From an uncultured SAR116 cluster alpha proteobacterium (GTDB lineage: Bacteria > Pseudomonadota > Alphaproteobacteria > Puniceispirillales > Puniceispirillaceae): a stretch of 64,000 nt of DNA. The stretch covers positions 62,001-126,000 of the forward strand of contig CACOCY010000001.1 in NCBI GenBank assembly GCA_902625725.1, given 5' to 3'. The position numbers and the translations under genes are program-made. Positions within the stretch are counted from its first letter, which is position 1, and every line of letters starts with the position of its first letter. Positions 49,130 through 58,633 of the stretch are shown piece by piece. The notes beneath the pieces are model-generated. The model saw only the letters and a list, made by a program, of their open reading frames with translations. It had not been told where the DNA came from and did not search any database.

Positions 49130-52100
49130 TTATATCTTTTGAGGATCAGTTTTTCTTCTTAATAAACTTTGGATTATTTTAGACGAGCTTAAATTAAAAT
49201 TGGCACCTAGTACCAAAAGGGCTGGGGTAGCTAGCAATGTTAGAGCGGTGGTAAATGTAAGACCGCCTGCTATAGTGCTTGATAAGTCGGTCCACCATTG
49301 AGAGGATGGAGCTCCGAATAAAACGGTTCTTTTTGCAAATAAAATAGTCAACTCAAAAACCATTGGCACCAAACCAAGTATTGTAGTTATAGCTGTTAGT
49401 ATTACTGGTCTAAATCTCACGATTCCAGCATGATATGCAGCGTTTCTAGCTTTGTATCCTTTTTTAAGGTACTCATTGTAGGTGTCTATCAAAATAATAT
49501 TATTGTTAACAACAATTCCAGCCAAAGCGATAATTCCAAGCCCAGACATTACAATCCCAAAGGGTCGACCAACCAACCACAACCCAAGAAATACTCCTCC
49601 TGTAGATAAAACGATTGCAGACATTGTGACAAATGTTTGCCAACTAGAATTAAATAAAATCATGAGTGTTAAGACCATAAGACAAAGAGAAAGCAAAAAA
49701 GATTGCCCAAGAAATGCTTGAGTTTCTGCAATATCCTCGCTTTCACCACCGAACATAATTTCACGACCATCGGCCAGTGAACTATCTTGTATGAGCTTTT
49801 GTAATTTTTCTATCCTTTCTGCTGGAAGAACATCTGGTTCTACATCTGAGGTAATATAGTAAAATCTACGACCATTCTTGCGCTGGATTTCTCCTCCTGT
49901 TTTTTGTGGTATTAGGTTTGCGAATACAGATAATGGGACATAATCACCAGAATTCGTTGGGATCTTAATTTCCTGAAGTCTACTCAAATTTCTTTGATTT
50001 TTCTGAAACCGCAATTTTACGTCTAACTCGTCATCACTCTCTTGTGGTCGATAATCAGTTATTTCTACTCCACTAGTAAGTAATTTAAGCATGTCGCCAA
50101 GAGAACTTATTGAAACGCCATAACGACTGGCTATATCTCTGTTAAAAACAATGGTCCATTCAATGCCGGGTAATGGTCGGCTATCAACTATATCTACAAA
50201 CCCACCTAATTCACCCATTAATTCAATAATTTGCTCAACTGCTCTCGCTCCGCTATCCAGATTTTCGTCAAAAATTTCAATGTTAATAGGTGACTCACTT
50301 CCAGGACCATCTTGTTGGGCTTTTACATTTATTTTTACACCAGCTATATTATTAAGTTTTTGACGCATTTTATCGATAAGAACTGAAGCCTTATCTCTTT
50401 CTTGCCAGTCGTCAAAAACTGTTCTTATTTTTCCAATAGCGTCTTTTGCTTCTTGCCCATCCCCGGGACCTGATTTAGCGTAAGAAGCGGATAAACCGTC
50501 CATCTCAATTATTTGTCCCTCAGCACTTTGTAGTAGTCTATCTTTTTCCGATGCTGATAAATCGCCTCTAGATAAAACCTGAACAATAGCCTGTTCCGGC
50601 TCAATATCTGGAAAAAATGATACACCGAGCCCCGCTGAAAAATAACCTGCAAAAGATGCGACCATAAATCCAATAACTATCGCAACCACGGTCAACGGAA
50701 ACTGTATTGCTCTCTTTAAAAGCCACCTATATATTTTAGGAGCAGTTTTGTACACTTTTCTAACTTTAGAGGTATTTGATTTGCCAAAAATAGAGCCCAG
50801 AACAGGTACAAAAATTAAAGCCATTAGCAATGAAGCTGACAATACAAAAATAACTGTAATAGGAAGATATTTCATGAATCCGCCTATGATGCCAGGCCAG
50901 AAAAGCAATGGAAGAAAAACCATTAAGGTAGTTACTGTAGAGGCTATTATTGGCCATGACATTCGGATGGCTGCTTGTTTATAAGCATCGATTTTATTGA
51001 CGGATTGATTGATTTTACGGTCCGCATATTCTGTAGTTACAATCACAGCATCAACCAGCATACCGGCGACTAAAATAAGTGAAAATAACACCACGATGTT
51101 CATGGTTATTCCGGAATAGTAAATTAATGATATACCAATCAAAAAACTCCCAGGGATAGATAAACTTACAATCAGTGCGTTTCTGAGACCCAAGCTGGCA
51201 ACTATTAAAATAGTTACTATCAATACGGCAGCAATAACGTTATTGCCGAGGTCGTTGAGTAGGTTTAACACGCTTTGCGAGTCATCATAGAGATAGCTTG
51301 CTTGCGTGTTACCCTGAATAGTCTTTATATCTTCATCAATAAGTTTTTTAGAGGCTTTTACAACCTCGATTACATTTGCACCAACTCTTTTCTTCACATC
51401 TAATACTATTGCAGCACTCCCATTTACACGTGACCAACTTTCGGCATCGGAATATGCGTTTCGAACTGTTGCAATGTCTCCAAATTTCAAAGTTGTTTTT
51501 TCTCCAACCTTGATAGGTAGCTCAGTTAGTTGTTGTACAGTCTCGATTACTCCAGGGACTTTGACTAAAAGCCGTCCAGACCCTGTGTCAATTGCTCCCG
51601 CGTTAACAAGCTGGTTATTAGCAGAGACTAATCCAATAACAGTGGCAGGACTTATCCCGAAGTTTTCTAATGCAGCTGCGTCTATGAGTATTTCAATTAT
51701 TTCAGTTCTGTCGCCGCCAATATCGACTTCCAAAACACCGTCAATAGCCTCTATTTTTTCTTTAAGGTCTCTTGCTTTGGAAATGAGCAACTTTTCTGGA
51801 ATATCACCATAAATCGCAGCCGTCAAAACCGGAAACAAAGATAGTGATATTTCGTAAATGACTGGTTCATCAGCCTTCTCCGGCAAGTCAGACTTTGCAT
51901 TGTCAATTGCTTCTCTAACATCGTCTAATACTAAGTCCATATTTTCGCCTGCTAAAAATTCAAGAGTGATTGAGGCATAGCCCTCTGCTGCAACACCAGT
52001 CATTTTTTCCAGGCCAGCGATAGACCTTAGATGCTTTTCTAAAGGTTTTACTAATAATTTCTCAGAATCTTCCGGGGAAATACCTGAATAGTTCACAGAG

Positions 52101-52243
52101 ACGTAAGCTACTGGTATATCAATATCAGGGCTCGATTCTTTTGGAATATTTATAGTAGAGTTCAAACCGATAAAAAATATTATCAGCAAACTAAAAACAA
52201 TTGCACTCGGCCTAGCAAAAGCCGCAGAGATAAACGCATTCAT
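49130..52243 (-). CDS. RND-family efflux permease (AcrB/HAE1-like)
   Basis: A 1037-residue inner-membrane transporter with the duplicated RND plan: TM1, large periplasmic loop, TM2-TM7, second loop, TM8-TM12. The N-terminus (FARPSAIVFSLLIIFFIGL; INIPKESSPDIDIP) is typical. In TM4 the AcrB D407-D408 pair reads D398-A399 (GMLVDAVIV), and the AcrB K940 position is N913 (AGIVVNNNIILID), so the proton relay differs from AcrB; Asn at the latter site is common in related pumps. It begins within the stop of the adaptor gene (TGATG), so the two form an operon. No outer-membrane TolC gene is adjacent. Confidence 0.93.
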   Translation of the reverse strand: MNAFISAAFARPSAIVFSLLIIFFIGLNSTINIPKESSPDIDIPVAYVSVNYSGISPEDSEKLLVKPLEKHLRSIAGLEKMTGVAAEGYASITLEFLAGENMDLVLDDVREAIDNAKSDLPEKADEPVIYEISLSLFPVLTAAIYGDIPEKLLISKARDLKEKIEAIDGVLEVDIGGDRTEIIEILIDAAALENFGISPATVIGLVSANNQLVNAGAIDTGSGRLLVKVPGVIETVQQLTELPIKVGEKTTLKFGDIATVRNAYSDAESWSRVNGSAAIVLDVKKRVGANVIEVVKASKKLIDEDIKTIQGNTQASYLYDDSQSVLNLLNDLGNNVIAAVLIVTILIVASLGLRNALIVSLSIPGSFLIGISLIYYSGITMNIVVLFSLILVAGMLVDAVIVTTEYADRKINQSVNKIDAYKQAAIRMSWPIIASTVTTLMVFLPLLFWPGIIGGFMKYLPITVIFVLSASLLMALIFVPVLGSIFGKSNTSKVRKVYKTAPKIYRWLLKRAIQFPLTVVAIVIGFMVASFAGYFSAGLGVSFFPDIEPEQAIVQVLSRGDLSASEKDRLLQSAEGQIIEMDGLSASYAKSGPGDGQEAKDAIGKIRTVFDDWQERDKASVLIDKMRQKLNNIAGVKINVKAQQDGPGSESPINIEIFDENLDSGARAVEQIIELMGELGGFVDIVDSRPLPGIEWTIVFNRDIASRYGVSISSLGDMLKLLTSGVEITDYRPQESDDELDVKLRFQKNQRNLSRLQEIKIPTNSGDYVPLSVFANLIPQKTGGEIQRKNGRRFYYITSDVEPDVLPAERIEKLQKLIQDSSLADGREIMFGGESEDIAETQAFLGQSFLLSLCLMVLTLMILFNSSWQTFVTMSAIVLSTGGVFLGLWLVGRPFGIVMSGLGIIALAGIVVNNNIILIDTYNEYLKKGYKARNAAYHAGIVRFRPVILTAITTILGLVPMVFELTILFAKRTVLFGAPSSQWWTDLSSTIAGGLTFTTALTLLATPALLVLGANFNLSSSKIIQSLLRRKTDPQKI

Positions 52244-53517
52244 CAGCTTCCATCCTGAGATATTTTGAATGTTGGTTTATCTCCTTTTTGCAGGAACGCT
52301 TGACCAGTTGTTAGCACAATAGTTTCATCGCTCAACCCGGAAATGTATGCAAAGTTATCTTGAGTTTTTACTATCTTTATTGCCTTGGTCTCAACAAGAT
52401 TGTCGGAACCAATGATTTTAACGTAAAGATTGCCGTTATTATCTGCTGTTAAATGGGCAGGCGATATTTTAAATGCCTTCACTTGGCTAATTTTTATTTG
52501 TGCCTCTGCACTCATGCCGGCTCTCAGTGTTGCATCTGAATTTTGAATTAATACTTCTATATTAAAGGTACGTGTTGAATCATTTGCAATTGCCCCAATC
52601 TTTCGAACTTTTCCAACGTAATTTTTTTGGTTATTAAAATTTATCTCCACACGGTCGCCAATTTTTACATTACTAATGTTTGACTGCGGTATTTGCATCT
52701 CCACAATTAATTCGTTAAGGCCAATTAAGCGCGCGACACTATCACCATTATTTATGAATTCTCCAACATCCACCTTTATATTTTCAATCCAACCTGATCT
52801 TGGGGACCTAATTTCTGTGAATTGTATCTGCTCCTCTAACTTTGCTATGTCTGCATGAATCTTTTTAATATTGGCTGAAAACTTGGATATTTCTTTATTT
52901 TTTGATATTTCAAAGAGCTCTGATAAAGCAGCTTCTGCTGACTTATAATTAGCATATTTTTCTGCAAGTTCTAGATCTGACTTGATGCCTTTATCTTTCA
53001 GTCCTTTCGAGCTCTCAAAATCTCTTTTACTTTGAGCCAAATTAGCTTTTGCAGAATTAATTTTTTTGGAGTGAGAGCCATCTGCTAGAAATCTTCGTTT
53101 TACAAAATCAAGCTCATTTTCTTCTGCAAGAAGCAGAGCTTCGGCGGCATCTAATTCCTGTTTTAGAGTTCGTTGGTCCAGGGTAATGATTAAATCCCCT
53201 TTTTTGATTAAAGTTCCATCCAACGAATTGATATTTTCTACCAGACCTTCTCTTCTTGCAGTTATTTGAATGTCAAAAATACTTTTTGTTATTCCAGTGG
53301 AGCGAAAGTAAATTGGTACGCTCTCATTTTTTACTTCTAAAGCCGCAACTACAAAATTGTTTTCGGTGATATCATTTTTTGTTTCATTTGTGTTGACATT
53401 TTCGATTTCGGTCCCTTTGTCACCAATTAAAATTTCAGCTAAATTGTCAGAGAACATCCAAATCACTACTATAGTAGCGATGAGAGCCGCCCAAATATAA
53501 GATGATGTTAATCTCAT
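52243..53517 (-). CDS. RND efflux periplasmic adaptor (membrane fusion protein)
   Basis: A 424-residue adaptor linking the RND permease to an outer-membrane channel. One N-terminal helix (8-24) anchors or exports it. The lipoyl halves flank a long coiled coil: GLVENINSLDGTLIKKGDLI (about 93-112), helices about 115-235 with Lys/Glu-rich heptads, then FTEIRSPRSGWIENIKVDVG. A beta-barrel domain (VEINFNNQKNYVGKVRKIGA) and a membrane-proximal domain follow. It is the first gene of the pump operon; the gene after it overlaps by one base. Confidence 0.92.
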   Translation of the reverse strand: MRLTSSYIWAALIATIVVIWMFSDNLAEILIGDKGTEIENVNTNETKNDITENNFVVAALEVKNESVPIYFRSTGITKSIFDIQITARREGLVENINSLDGTLIKKGDLIITLDQRTLKQELDAAEALLLAEENELDFVKRRFLADGSHSKKINSAKANLAQSKRDFESSKGLKDKGIKSDLELAEKYANYKSAEAALSELFEISKNKEISKFSANIKKIHADIAKLEEQIQFTEIRSPRSGWIENIKVDVGEFINNGDSVARLIGLNELIVEMQIPQSNISNVKIGDRVEINFNNQKNYVGKVRKIGAIANDSTRTFNIEVLIQNSDATLRAGMSAEAQIKISQVKAFKISPAHLTADNNGNLYVKIIGSDNLVETKAIKIVKTQDNFAYISGLSDETIVLTTGQAFLQKGDKPTFKISQDGS

Positions 53518-53681
53518 TTTGAAATTCCTAAAACATTTTTTGCTTCATAGGCATTACGCCAGTTAATTATCATAAGGAAAGCGGAAAATCGAATAAAAGT
53601 TTTCCAAAAAGTGATACTTATGTAAATATCATAATAACTCGCTTTTTAAACCAAGAATTAATCAAATTTACAGTTGGCTAA

Positions 53682-54314
53682 ATGAACACTATTCGCTTAT
53701 TTTTTACGATATTTATTTTTGTTGTATATAATTTTCAGGTTTTTGCTAATGAAAAATTATACATCGATGGAAACACCCTCTTCTACAATACGGATTTGGC
53801 GAAAAAACAGGTAAATGCTGAAATTAATTGGGATGATGCAGATTTGATTTATAAAATTCTGTTAGAAAATACAACTATAACAACAATTCAGCTGAATTCT
53901 GGTGGCGGTCTCATAGCAGCTGCTAGATATATATCAGATATTGTTATCGATTTCGAGTTAGACACATATGTAAGCGGAGAATGCAGCAGTGCATGCGTGG
54001 ACATTTTTTTGGCAGGCAATAAAAGAGTTTTACAAAAAGGCTCTTGGTTGGGTTTTCATAAAGGTAGTTGGGCAGCCAGCGATATGAAAAATTATTACGA
54101 GTTTAAGAAAGAAGAAGAGGGTTGGAGTAATCCATTTGAATTTTCCTCATGGCTTTATGAAGATACGCAAGAAGAAATATTGCGGCAGATGAAATACATG
54201 CTTGAACGTGGAGTGCAAGCAAATTTTATAATAGAAACACTTCGGGCAGACAATGAAGGTATGTGGTATCCAAGAAGAAAGCAATTAAAAGAGGCTGGAG
54301 TTATCACGGAGTAA
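53682..54314 (+). CDS. secreted ClpP/crotonase-fold protein (COG3904-like)
   Basis: A 210-residue periplasmic protein with a clear signal peptide cleaved after VFA (residue 22). The fold resembles ClpP: IQLNSGGGLIAAARYISDIV (69-88) for the oxyanion and substrate strand, SGECSSACVDIFLAG (98-112) with S103 as probable nucleophile and two nearby cysteines, and GFHKG with H126. Such proteins are common in alphaproteobacteria and of unknown substrate. The Shine-Dalgarno is weak. It diverges from the efflux operon across 164 bp. Confidence 0.75.
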   Translation: MNTIRLFFTIFIFVVYNFQVFANEKLYIDGNTLFYNTDLAKKQVNAEINWDDADLIYKILLENTTITTIQLNSGGGLIAAARYISDIVIDFELDTYVSGECSSACVDIFLAGNKRVLQKGSWLGFHKGSWAASDMKNYYEFKKEEEGWSNPFEFSSWLYEDTQEEILRQMKYMLERGVQANFIIETLRADNEGMWYPRRKQLKEAGVITE

Positions 54315-54461
54315 TTGGCAAATTTATTAAAACAACAACAACCCTCTGGAAAGTTTTGGGAGAAATATGAAAAGGCTTTCACCTATAGCTTCTTATTTGT
54401 TTAAATTAAAAAATAGAATTATTTTTTTAATGTTGGGAAATACAACTTTTGACGGTTTGGC

Positions 54462-55382
54462 GTGTTAAGAGAACTTTTTTTTAGGCTACTCCCATGGGCG
54501 CTCCTGATTTTTCTTGGGTGTGTTTGGGGGCTTACATTTTCGTTAGCACGACTCTCTGTGGATGCTGGCGGTAAACCCTTGGGGATGACTTTTTGGCAAT
54601 GCCTAATCGGCAGCATTCTACTATTAATTTTTTCATTAATTAGAAAAAGGCCCCCTTCATTCAGTATTGCTAATATAAAAGTTTATATCACTGTAGCTCT
54701 TCTAGGCGCCTCTATCCCTACTAGTATATTGTATTTTGCAGCGAAACATGTTCAAGCCGGTATTTTGTCTATTACAGTAGCTCTAATTCCTATGATTACT
54801 TACAGCTTTGCTGCGTTTTTAAGAACAGAAAGTTTCTCTGCAACTAGGATTTTTGGTGTTCTTTTGGGATGTGTGTCGGTAGGGCTATTAGTATTGCCTG
54901 ACAGCAGTCTTCCAGAAGCTAAGGCTGCACCATGGATATTATTAGCGTGTTTAAGTGCAGTTTGTTGGGCAATGGAGAACATTTATCTTTCAAAATTTGC
55001 CCTCACAAAAATGGGGCCACTGAGAATAGCGGTAGGTATGAATTTTTTTGCCGCTATTATTACATTTCCAATAGCAATTTACTTTGATCAAATGTTTTTT
55101 TTATCTTTTCCATTTGGAGTTTTAGAGTGGACTATTTTGCTTCTCAGCATAATTGGAGCTTTAGCTTATACTTTATTCATCAAAGTTATAAATTTAGCGG
55201 GTCCAGTATTTGCTAGTCAGACAGGTTATCTTGTTACGATCGGAGGAGTAATTTGGGGGATACTGCTTTTTAATGAGGTTCATTCTGGATGGGTCTGGGC
55301 TTCATTCATTACAATTTTAATTGCATTATTTTTCGTCAGTCCGCAAAAAGATAATAAAAAAAATTATGAAATAGGAGGTTAA
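54462..55382 (+). CDS. EamA/DMT-family transporter
   Basis: A 306-residue inner-membrane protein with ten predicted helices in two EamA halves (WALLIFLGCVWGLTFSLARL at the start; GPVFASQTGYLVTIGGVIWG near the end). It starts GTG at 54462, with a poor ribosome-binding site. Its last codons contain the Shine-Dalgarno of the next gene, 3 bp away, so the two are co-translated. The pairing with an NTF2-like protein gives no substrate clue. It differs clearly in sequence from the transporter at 45020. Confidence 0.87.
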   Translation: MLRELFFRLLPWALLIFLGCVWGLTFSLARLSVDAGGKPLGMTFWQCLIGSILLLIFSLIRKRPPSFSIANIKVYITVALLGASIPTSILYFAAKHVQAGILSITVALIPMITYSFAAFLRTESFSATRIFGVLLGCVSVGLLVLPDSSLPEAKAAPWILLACLSAVCWAMENIYLSKFALTKMGPLRIAVGMNFFAAIITFPIAIYFDQMFFLSFPFGVLEWTILLLSIIGALAYTLFIKVINLAGPVFASQTGYLVTIGGVIWGILLFNEVHSGWVWASFITILIALFFVSPQKDNKKNYEIGG

Positions 55383-55385
55383 AAC

Positions 55386-55715
55386 ATGTTGTATGAAAAA
55401 TTTAAAAAAGCCTGGGAACGTAATGATGCAGAGGCAGAATTCGAACTATATCATGACGATTGGGAATTTAAGTTTCACTCCAATGGCAAAATAATGAGAA
55501 AAGGTGATATAAGTATCGAGGAAAGGAGGGAAATGATGCAATCTGTTAAACAATCGAATTTGCGTTGTTTGTACGAAAACGAAGATATTTTAGTTACTCA
55601 TATGATAGGAGAATTTCCAAACGGAACCAAAGATGCATTGATGATGGTTATACTTAAAAAAGATGGACTAGCATGGAGAACTGAGACTGGATCAACTCCG
55701 CTTAAATCAAAATAG
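55386..55715 (+). CDS. SnoaL/NTF2-like small protein
   Basis: 109 residues with an NTF2-like opening: helix YEKFKKAWERNDAEAEFELYHDDWEF, strands around HSNGKIMRKG, and later DILVTHMIGEFPNGTKDALMMVILKKDGLAWR. Proteins of this cone fold are often small hydrolases, isomerases or ligand-binding partners. A strong GGAGG is 6-7 nt before the ATG. It is coupled to the transporter gene upstream. Confidence 0.7.
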   Translation: MLYEKFKKAWERNDAEAEFELYHDDWEFKFHSNGKIMRKGDISIEERREMMQSVKQSNLRCLYENEDILVTHMIGEFPNGTKDALMMVILKKDGLAWRTETGSTPLKSK

Positions 55716-55937
55716 ATCATCAATAATTTCCATACTCCAAATTAACTGGCAGTTTTTGGGTAGACTTATGCTAATTTTATAATAAGTGATATTTAAACTA
55801 AATATTGTTGGCAAAATCCGAAATATATCGGACTTCACTTTCAATTATAAATTGATTTTTTTTTAGACAGAATAATATTTATGTTCAACTAGTCGTTAAT
55901 CAAATTGATAAAAAATTTTAAGTAATAAACTCTCAAA

Positions 55938-56075
55938 ATGTTTGTAAGTAGCGATTATTTTAAGCCTAAACCTAAAAAACTGGCAAAATGGAAAGACAGT
56001 TGGATAACTTATGCCGTATTTATCGGTTTAGTCTGGATTTTAAATTTCAACATCGTGATAAGATTAGGCTCTTAG
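55938..56075 (+). CDS. small single-pass membrane protein (45 aa)
   Basis: The frame has a basic N-terminal part (YFKPKPKKLAKWKDSW) followed by one helix (ITYAVFIGLVWILNFNIVI). No Shine-Dalgarno is visible. The preceding gap (55716-55937) holds a small dyad TCCGA/TCGGA at 55817-55832 and no other gene. It ends 25 bp before the convergent hydrolase gene. Its layout, polar start then one helix, resembles the short ORF at 48887-48988. Confidence 0.4.
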   Translation: MFVSSDYFKPKPKKLAKWKDSWITYAVFIGLVWILNFNIVIRLGS

Positions 56076-56099
56076 TTACTTATATTAATTATTTCTAAT

Positions 56100-56894
56100 C
56101 TAATTTTTTTTAAACCAAGCATCTAGGGTAGTTATAGCCTTTTGGTATTCTTCGACCAGAAGAAAGTGGCTTGATTTTTCAAAGACTACTAGGTCTGAAC
56201 CCGGTATATTATCTTTCATCTCATATGCGCATTGAATAGAGCATATAGGATCAAATAATCCAGCCATTATAAGAGTAGGGCAGGTTATGGTATCTAATTT
56301 ATCTCTAAAATCATGTGCAAGAGCTGTATCATTTAAATTCAAATAAGATACTTTGCTTCTTCTTTCGTTCCCTACAATAGCCTCTACTGCTCTAACAATG
56401 TCTGGATTGTCATTAAAAAAATTCGGTGAAAAAAACAAGTGATTTGAATGCCTTGCCCAATCAGTCCAGTTGTCTCTCCACTTTAATATCTCTTTCATAT
56501 TTTTAAGAATTCTTGTTCCTATGGGGTCAACTTTTGCCGCTGATGCGGATATAACAAGGGACTTAACGAATTCTGGTCTAATATTTGCCATCCATTGTCC
56601 AATAAAGCCGCCAAGTGAACGACCTACTATGTGTGCTTTATCAATTGAGAGATTTTCCATAACTTCTAACATAGTATTGGCTAAATCTTTTGTGCTGCAT
56701 GGGTTTGCAACCGGAGAACTATTTCCTGAGCCAGGGTTATCAACAGCTATCACTCTATAACTGCCTTTGAAATATTCTATTTGATCAAGCCATGCTTTAT
56801 GATCCCCAGCCAATCCATGGATTAAGAATACAGGAAAGCCATCCCCTTCATCTATGTAGAATATGTCATAATTGGACGTTTTTGTTACTGGCAT
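56100..56894 (-). CDS. alpha/beta-hydrolase
   Basis: A 264-residue cytosolic hydrolase of the MhpC/3-oxoadipate lactonase type. Oxyanion segment IHGLAGDHKAW, nucleophile elbow GRSLGG (S93), acid D215 (GLFDPI) and H243 (KSSHF) complete the triad. GGAGGAAAT before the ATG is a strong ribosome-binding site. The substrate is unknown and the neighbours (cyclic-nucleotide-binding protein upstream) do not point to a pathway. Confidence 0.9.
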   Translation of the reverse strand: MPVTKTSNYDIFYIDEGDGFPVFLIHGLAGDHKAWLDQIEYFKGSYRVIAVDNPGSGNSSPVANPCSTKDLANTMLEVMENLSIDKAHIVGRSLGGFIGQWMANIRPEFVKSLVISASAAKVDPIGTRILKNMKEILKWRDNWTDWARHSNHLFFSPNFFNDNPDIVRAVEAIVGNERRSKVSYLNLNDTALAHDFRDKLDTITCPTLIMAGLFDPICSIQCAYEMKDNIPGSDLVVFEKSSHFLLVEEYQKAITTLDAWFKKN

Positions 56895-57181
56895 ATTTCC
56901 TCCGAATTTTTAATTTGAAGCTTTATCAAAACAAACGGAGAAAAGAGAGTCAATGTTCAACTTTTTGTTAAAATACATAATTTTTAATCTTAAATTTTCT
57001 CTTGGATAAATACTAAAAAAACTTTTTGTTAGTTAGCCCTATATTCTTACAGGATATTGCAATAGTTCTATGTTAGGAAAAGTTGAAAGCACAATAAATG
57101 AAACGAGAACACTATATTTTTTAACTTCAGAAACAAAGGATAATCGCACATCTTCCATAATTTGACGATAATGCGTTAAGT

Positions 57182-57943
57182 TCAGGTGTTTTGCTTAGAT
57201 GGGTTGCGAAGTATGTTCATAAATTCAAGTCTACGAAGTACTCCAAATATAGCTATCTGAACTAAACCAGTTTCTTGTTGCAACTCCGATTCAATTAACT
57301 CAGCATCAATCACTCTGAGTTTAGCATCTTCAACAACCTCAGCTGTCAAACTTCTGCTTGATGACTGAAGCACAGCACTTTCTCCAAAACATTCTGTTTT
57401 TCCGATTAACGCAATTTCGTTGCCACTTTCTTGAGACAACTTTATTAATCCTTTTTCAACAAAATACATTTTTGTTGCTGAGGCTCCATGACCAAATAGA
57501 ACGGAGCCAGCATCTATTTCAATGCTCCTCATTTTATCACTAAATTTATAGAGAAAGTCATCTTCAAAATAGTATGGAACTTTGGTGCTTCCAATATTAA
57601 AAATTCTATTAAGACTATATTTTATAATGGATTTTGTCATTGCTCTAGACGAATTTACTTCATCTCTCATTTTTTTTGCATCAAATGCTATTAACGAGAC
57701 GTCGCTCAATCTTCTGTAACCTAAAATATTTGATTTACCATAGATGCTCTCGGCAATTCTAATTGGGTCATCAATGCGCAATTTATGAGTAAAATTCTTT
57801 TCTCCATAAGCCAGCATTTCACCCTCTTTAACAAGATAACATTTGTTACGAGAGTTAAAATCAAAATCTTCATTTGAATCTATGAAGAGCTCTGAAAAAT
57901 CGTTAGTGTCTAATTTACTTAATATAGTTTCAAGTTCTAGCAT
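57182..57943 (-). CDS. cyclic-nucleotide-binding-domain protein without DNA-binding domain
   Basis: 253 residues. The C-terminal half (about 125-240) is a cNMP-binding fold: IDAGSVLFGHGASATKMYFV, EKGLIKLS, then GKTECFGESAVLQSSSRSLTAEV, where the FGE(S)A...R pattern matches the phosphate-binding cassette. The N-terminal half (LVKEGEMLAYG through SLIAFD) looks like a second, degenerate copy. Neither CRP-type helix-turn-helix nor kinase or channel follows, so it may act through a partner. The 287 bp before the alpha/beta-hydrolase start region hold no gene. Confidence 0.75.
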   Translation of the reverse strand: MLELETILSKLDTNDFSELFIDSNEDFDFNSRNKCYLVKEGEMLAYGEKNFTHKLRIDDPIRIAESIYGKSNILGYRRLSDVSLIAFDAKKMRDEVNSSRAMTKSIIKYSLNRIFNIGSTKVPYYFEDDFLYKFSDKMRSIEIDAGSVLFGHGASATKMYFVEKGLIKLSQESGNEIALIGKTECFGESAVLQSSSRSLTAEVVEDAKLRVIDAELIESELQQETGLVQIAIFGVLRRLEFMNILRNPSKQNT

Positions 57944-58633
57944 TCGATATTTTTAAATTTTTATAAAGAAATACTCAAGGTCTGTATATTTGATTACAAA
58001 GTACCTTTATCTAAAACTATTGGCAGAAAATCAAACTTTATTCAATAAGAGGAAAAAAATATGTGGAATATTTATCGCTAAACAATATGCTTTTCAAATA
58101 CAATGGTGGATAAATATAACAATAATTAAAATTTTTCTAAAAATTTGCTTATATGCGGGTTCGGCTCATGTGTGTTTTAATATCCTATAAAAGGTGTGGA
58201 TGGCAAACAAGGTGAGATTACTGGAGAGTAATATTTATGAAGGGATTTCATTTCTTGTAGAATTTTCAATGAAGATATAATGCGTATATATAGAAATATG
58301 GCTAATACTGCTTATGTAAATCAAAAAGTCCGTAAAAAATTATTATGTTAGATAACATTTATATATACGACTTGTTATTTTCATATAATTACTTGGTGGT
58401 TTCCATTTGAAAACCATATTTCTTAAATGGCGCAGATTGTATTTACATAAATATTTACCTAAAACTCGTTCGATATGGTGCTTCTTGAAAACCACTGATG
58501 GATTGATTTAACATCTCGTATTTGCGCTAATTACCCGAACTTGGTTGATTGTGATAGTTCAAATCGTTTACATTAGATGCATAAATCTTCTATAAATTTT
58601 TGTTATCAATTAAAACCAAAAATTGGGTTGTTT
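57944..58633. other. 690-bp gap with no recognisable gene
   Basis: Very AT-rich. The longest frame (57990-58190, plus strand, 66 codons) has no ribosome-binding site and a biased Lys/Ile composition. An imperfect dyad, GGTTT/AAACC, lies near 58399-58415. No tRNA, terminator or repeat was recognised. It may be decayed coding sequence. Confidence 0.4.

Noticed and set aside
57990-58190. 66-codon plus-strand frame
   Set aside because: No Shine-Dalgarno, Lys/Ile-rich composition typical of random AT-rich frames, no motif.
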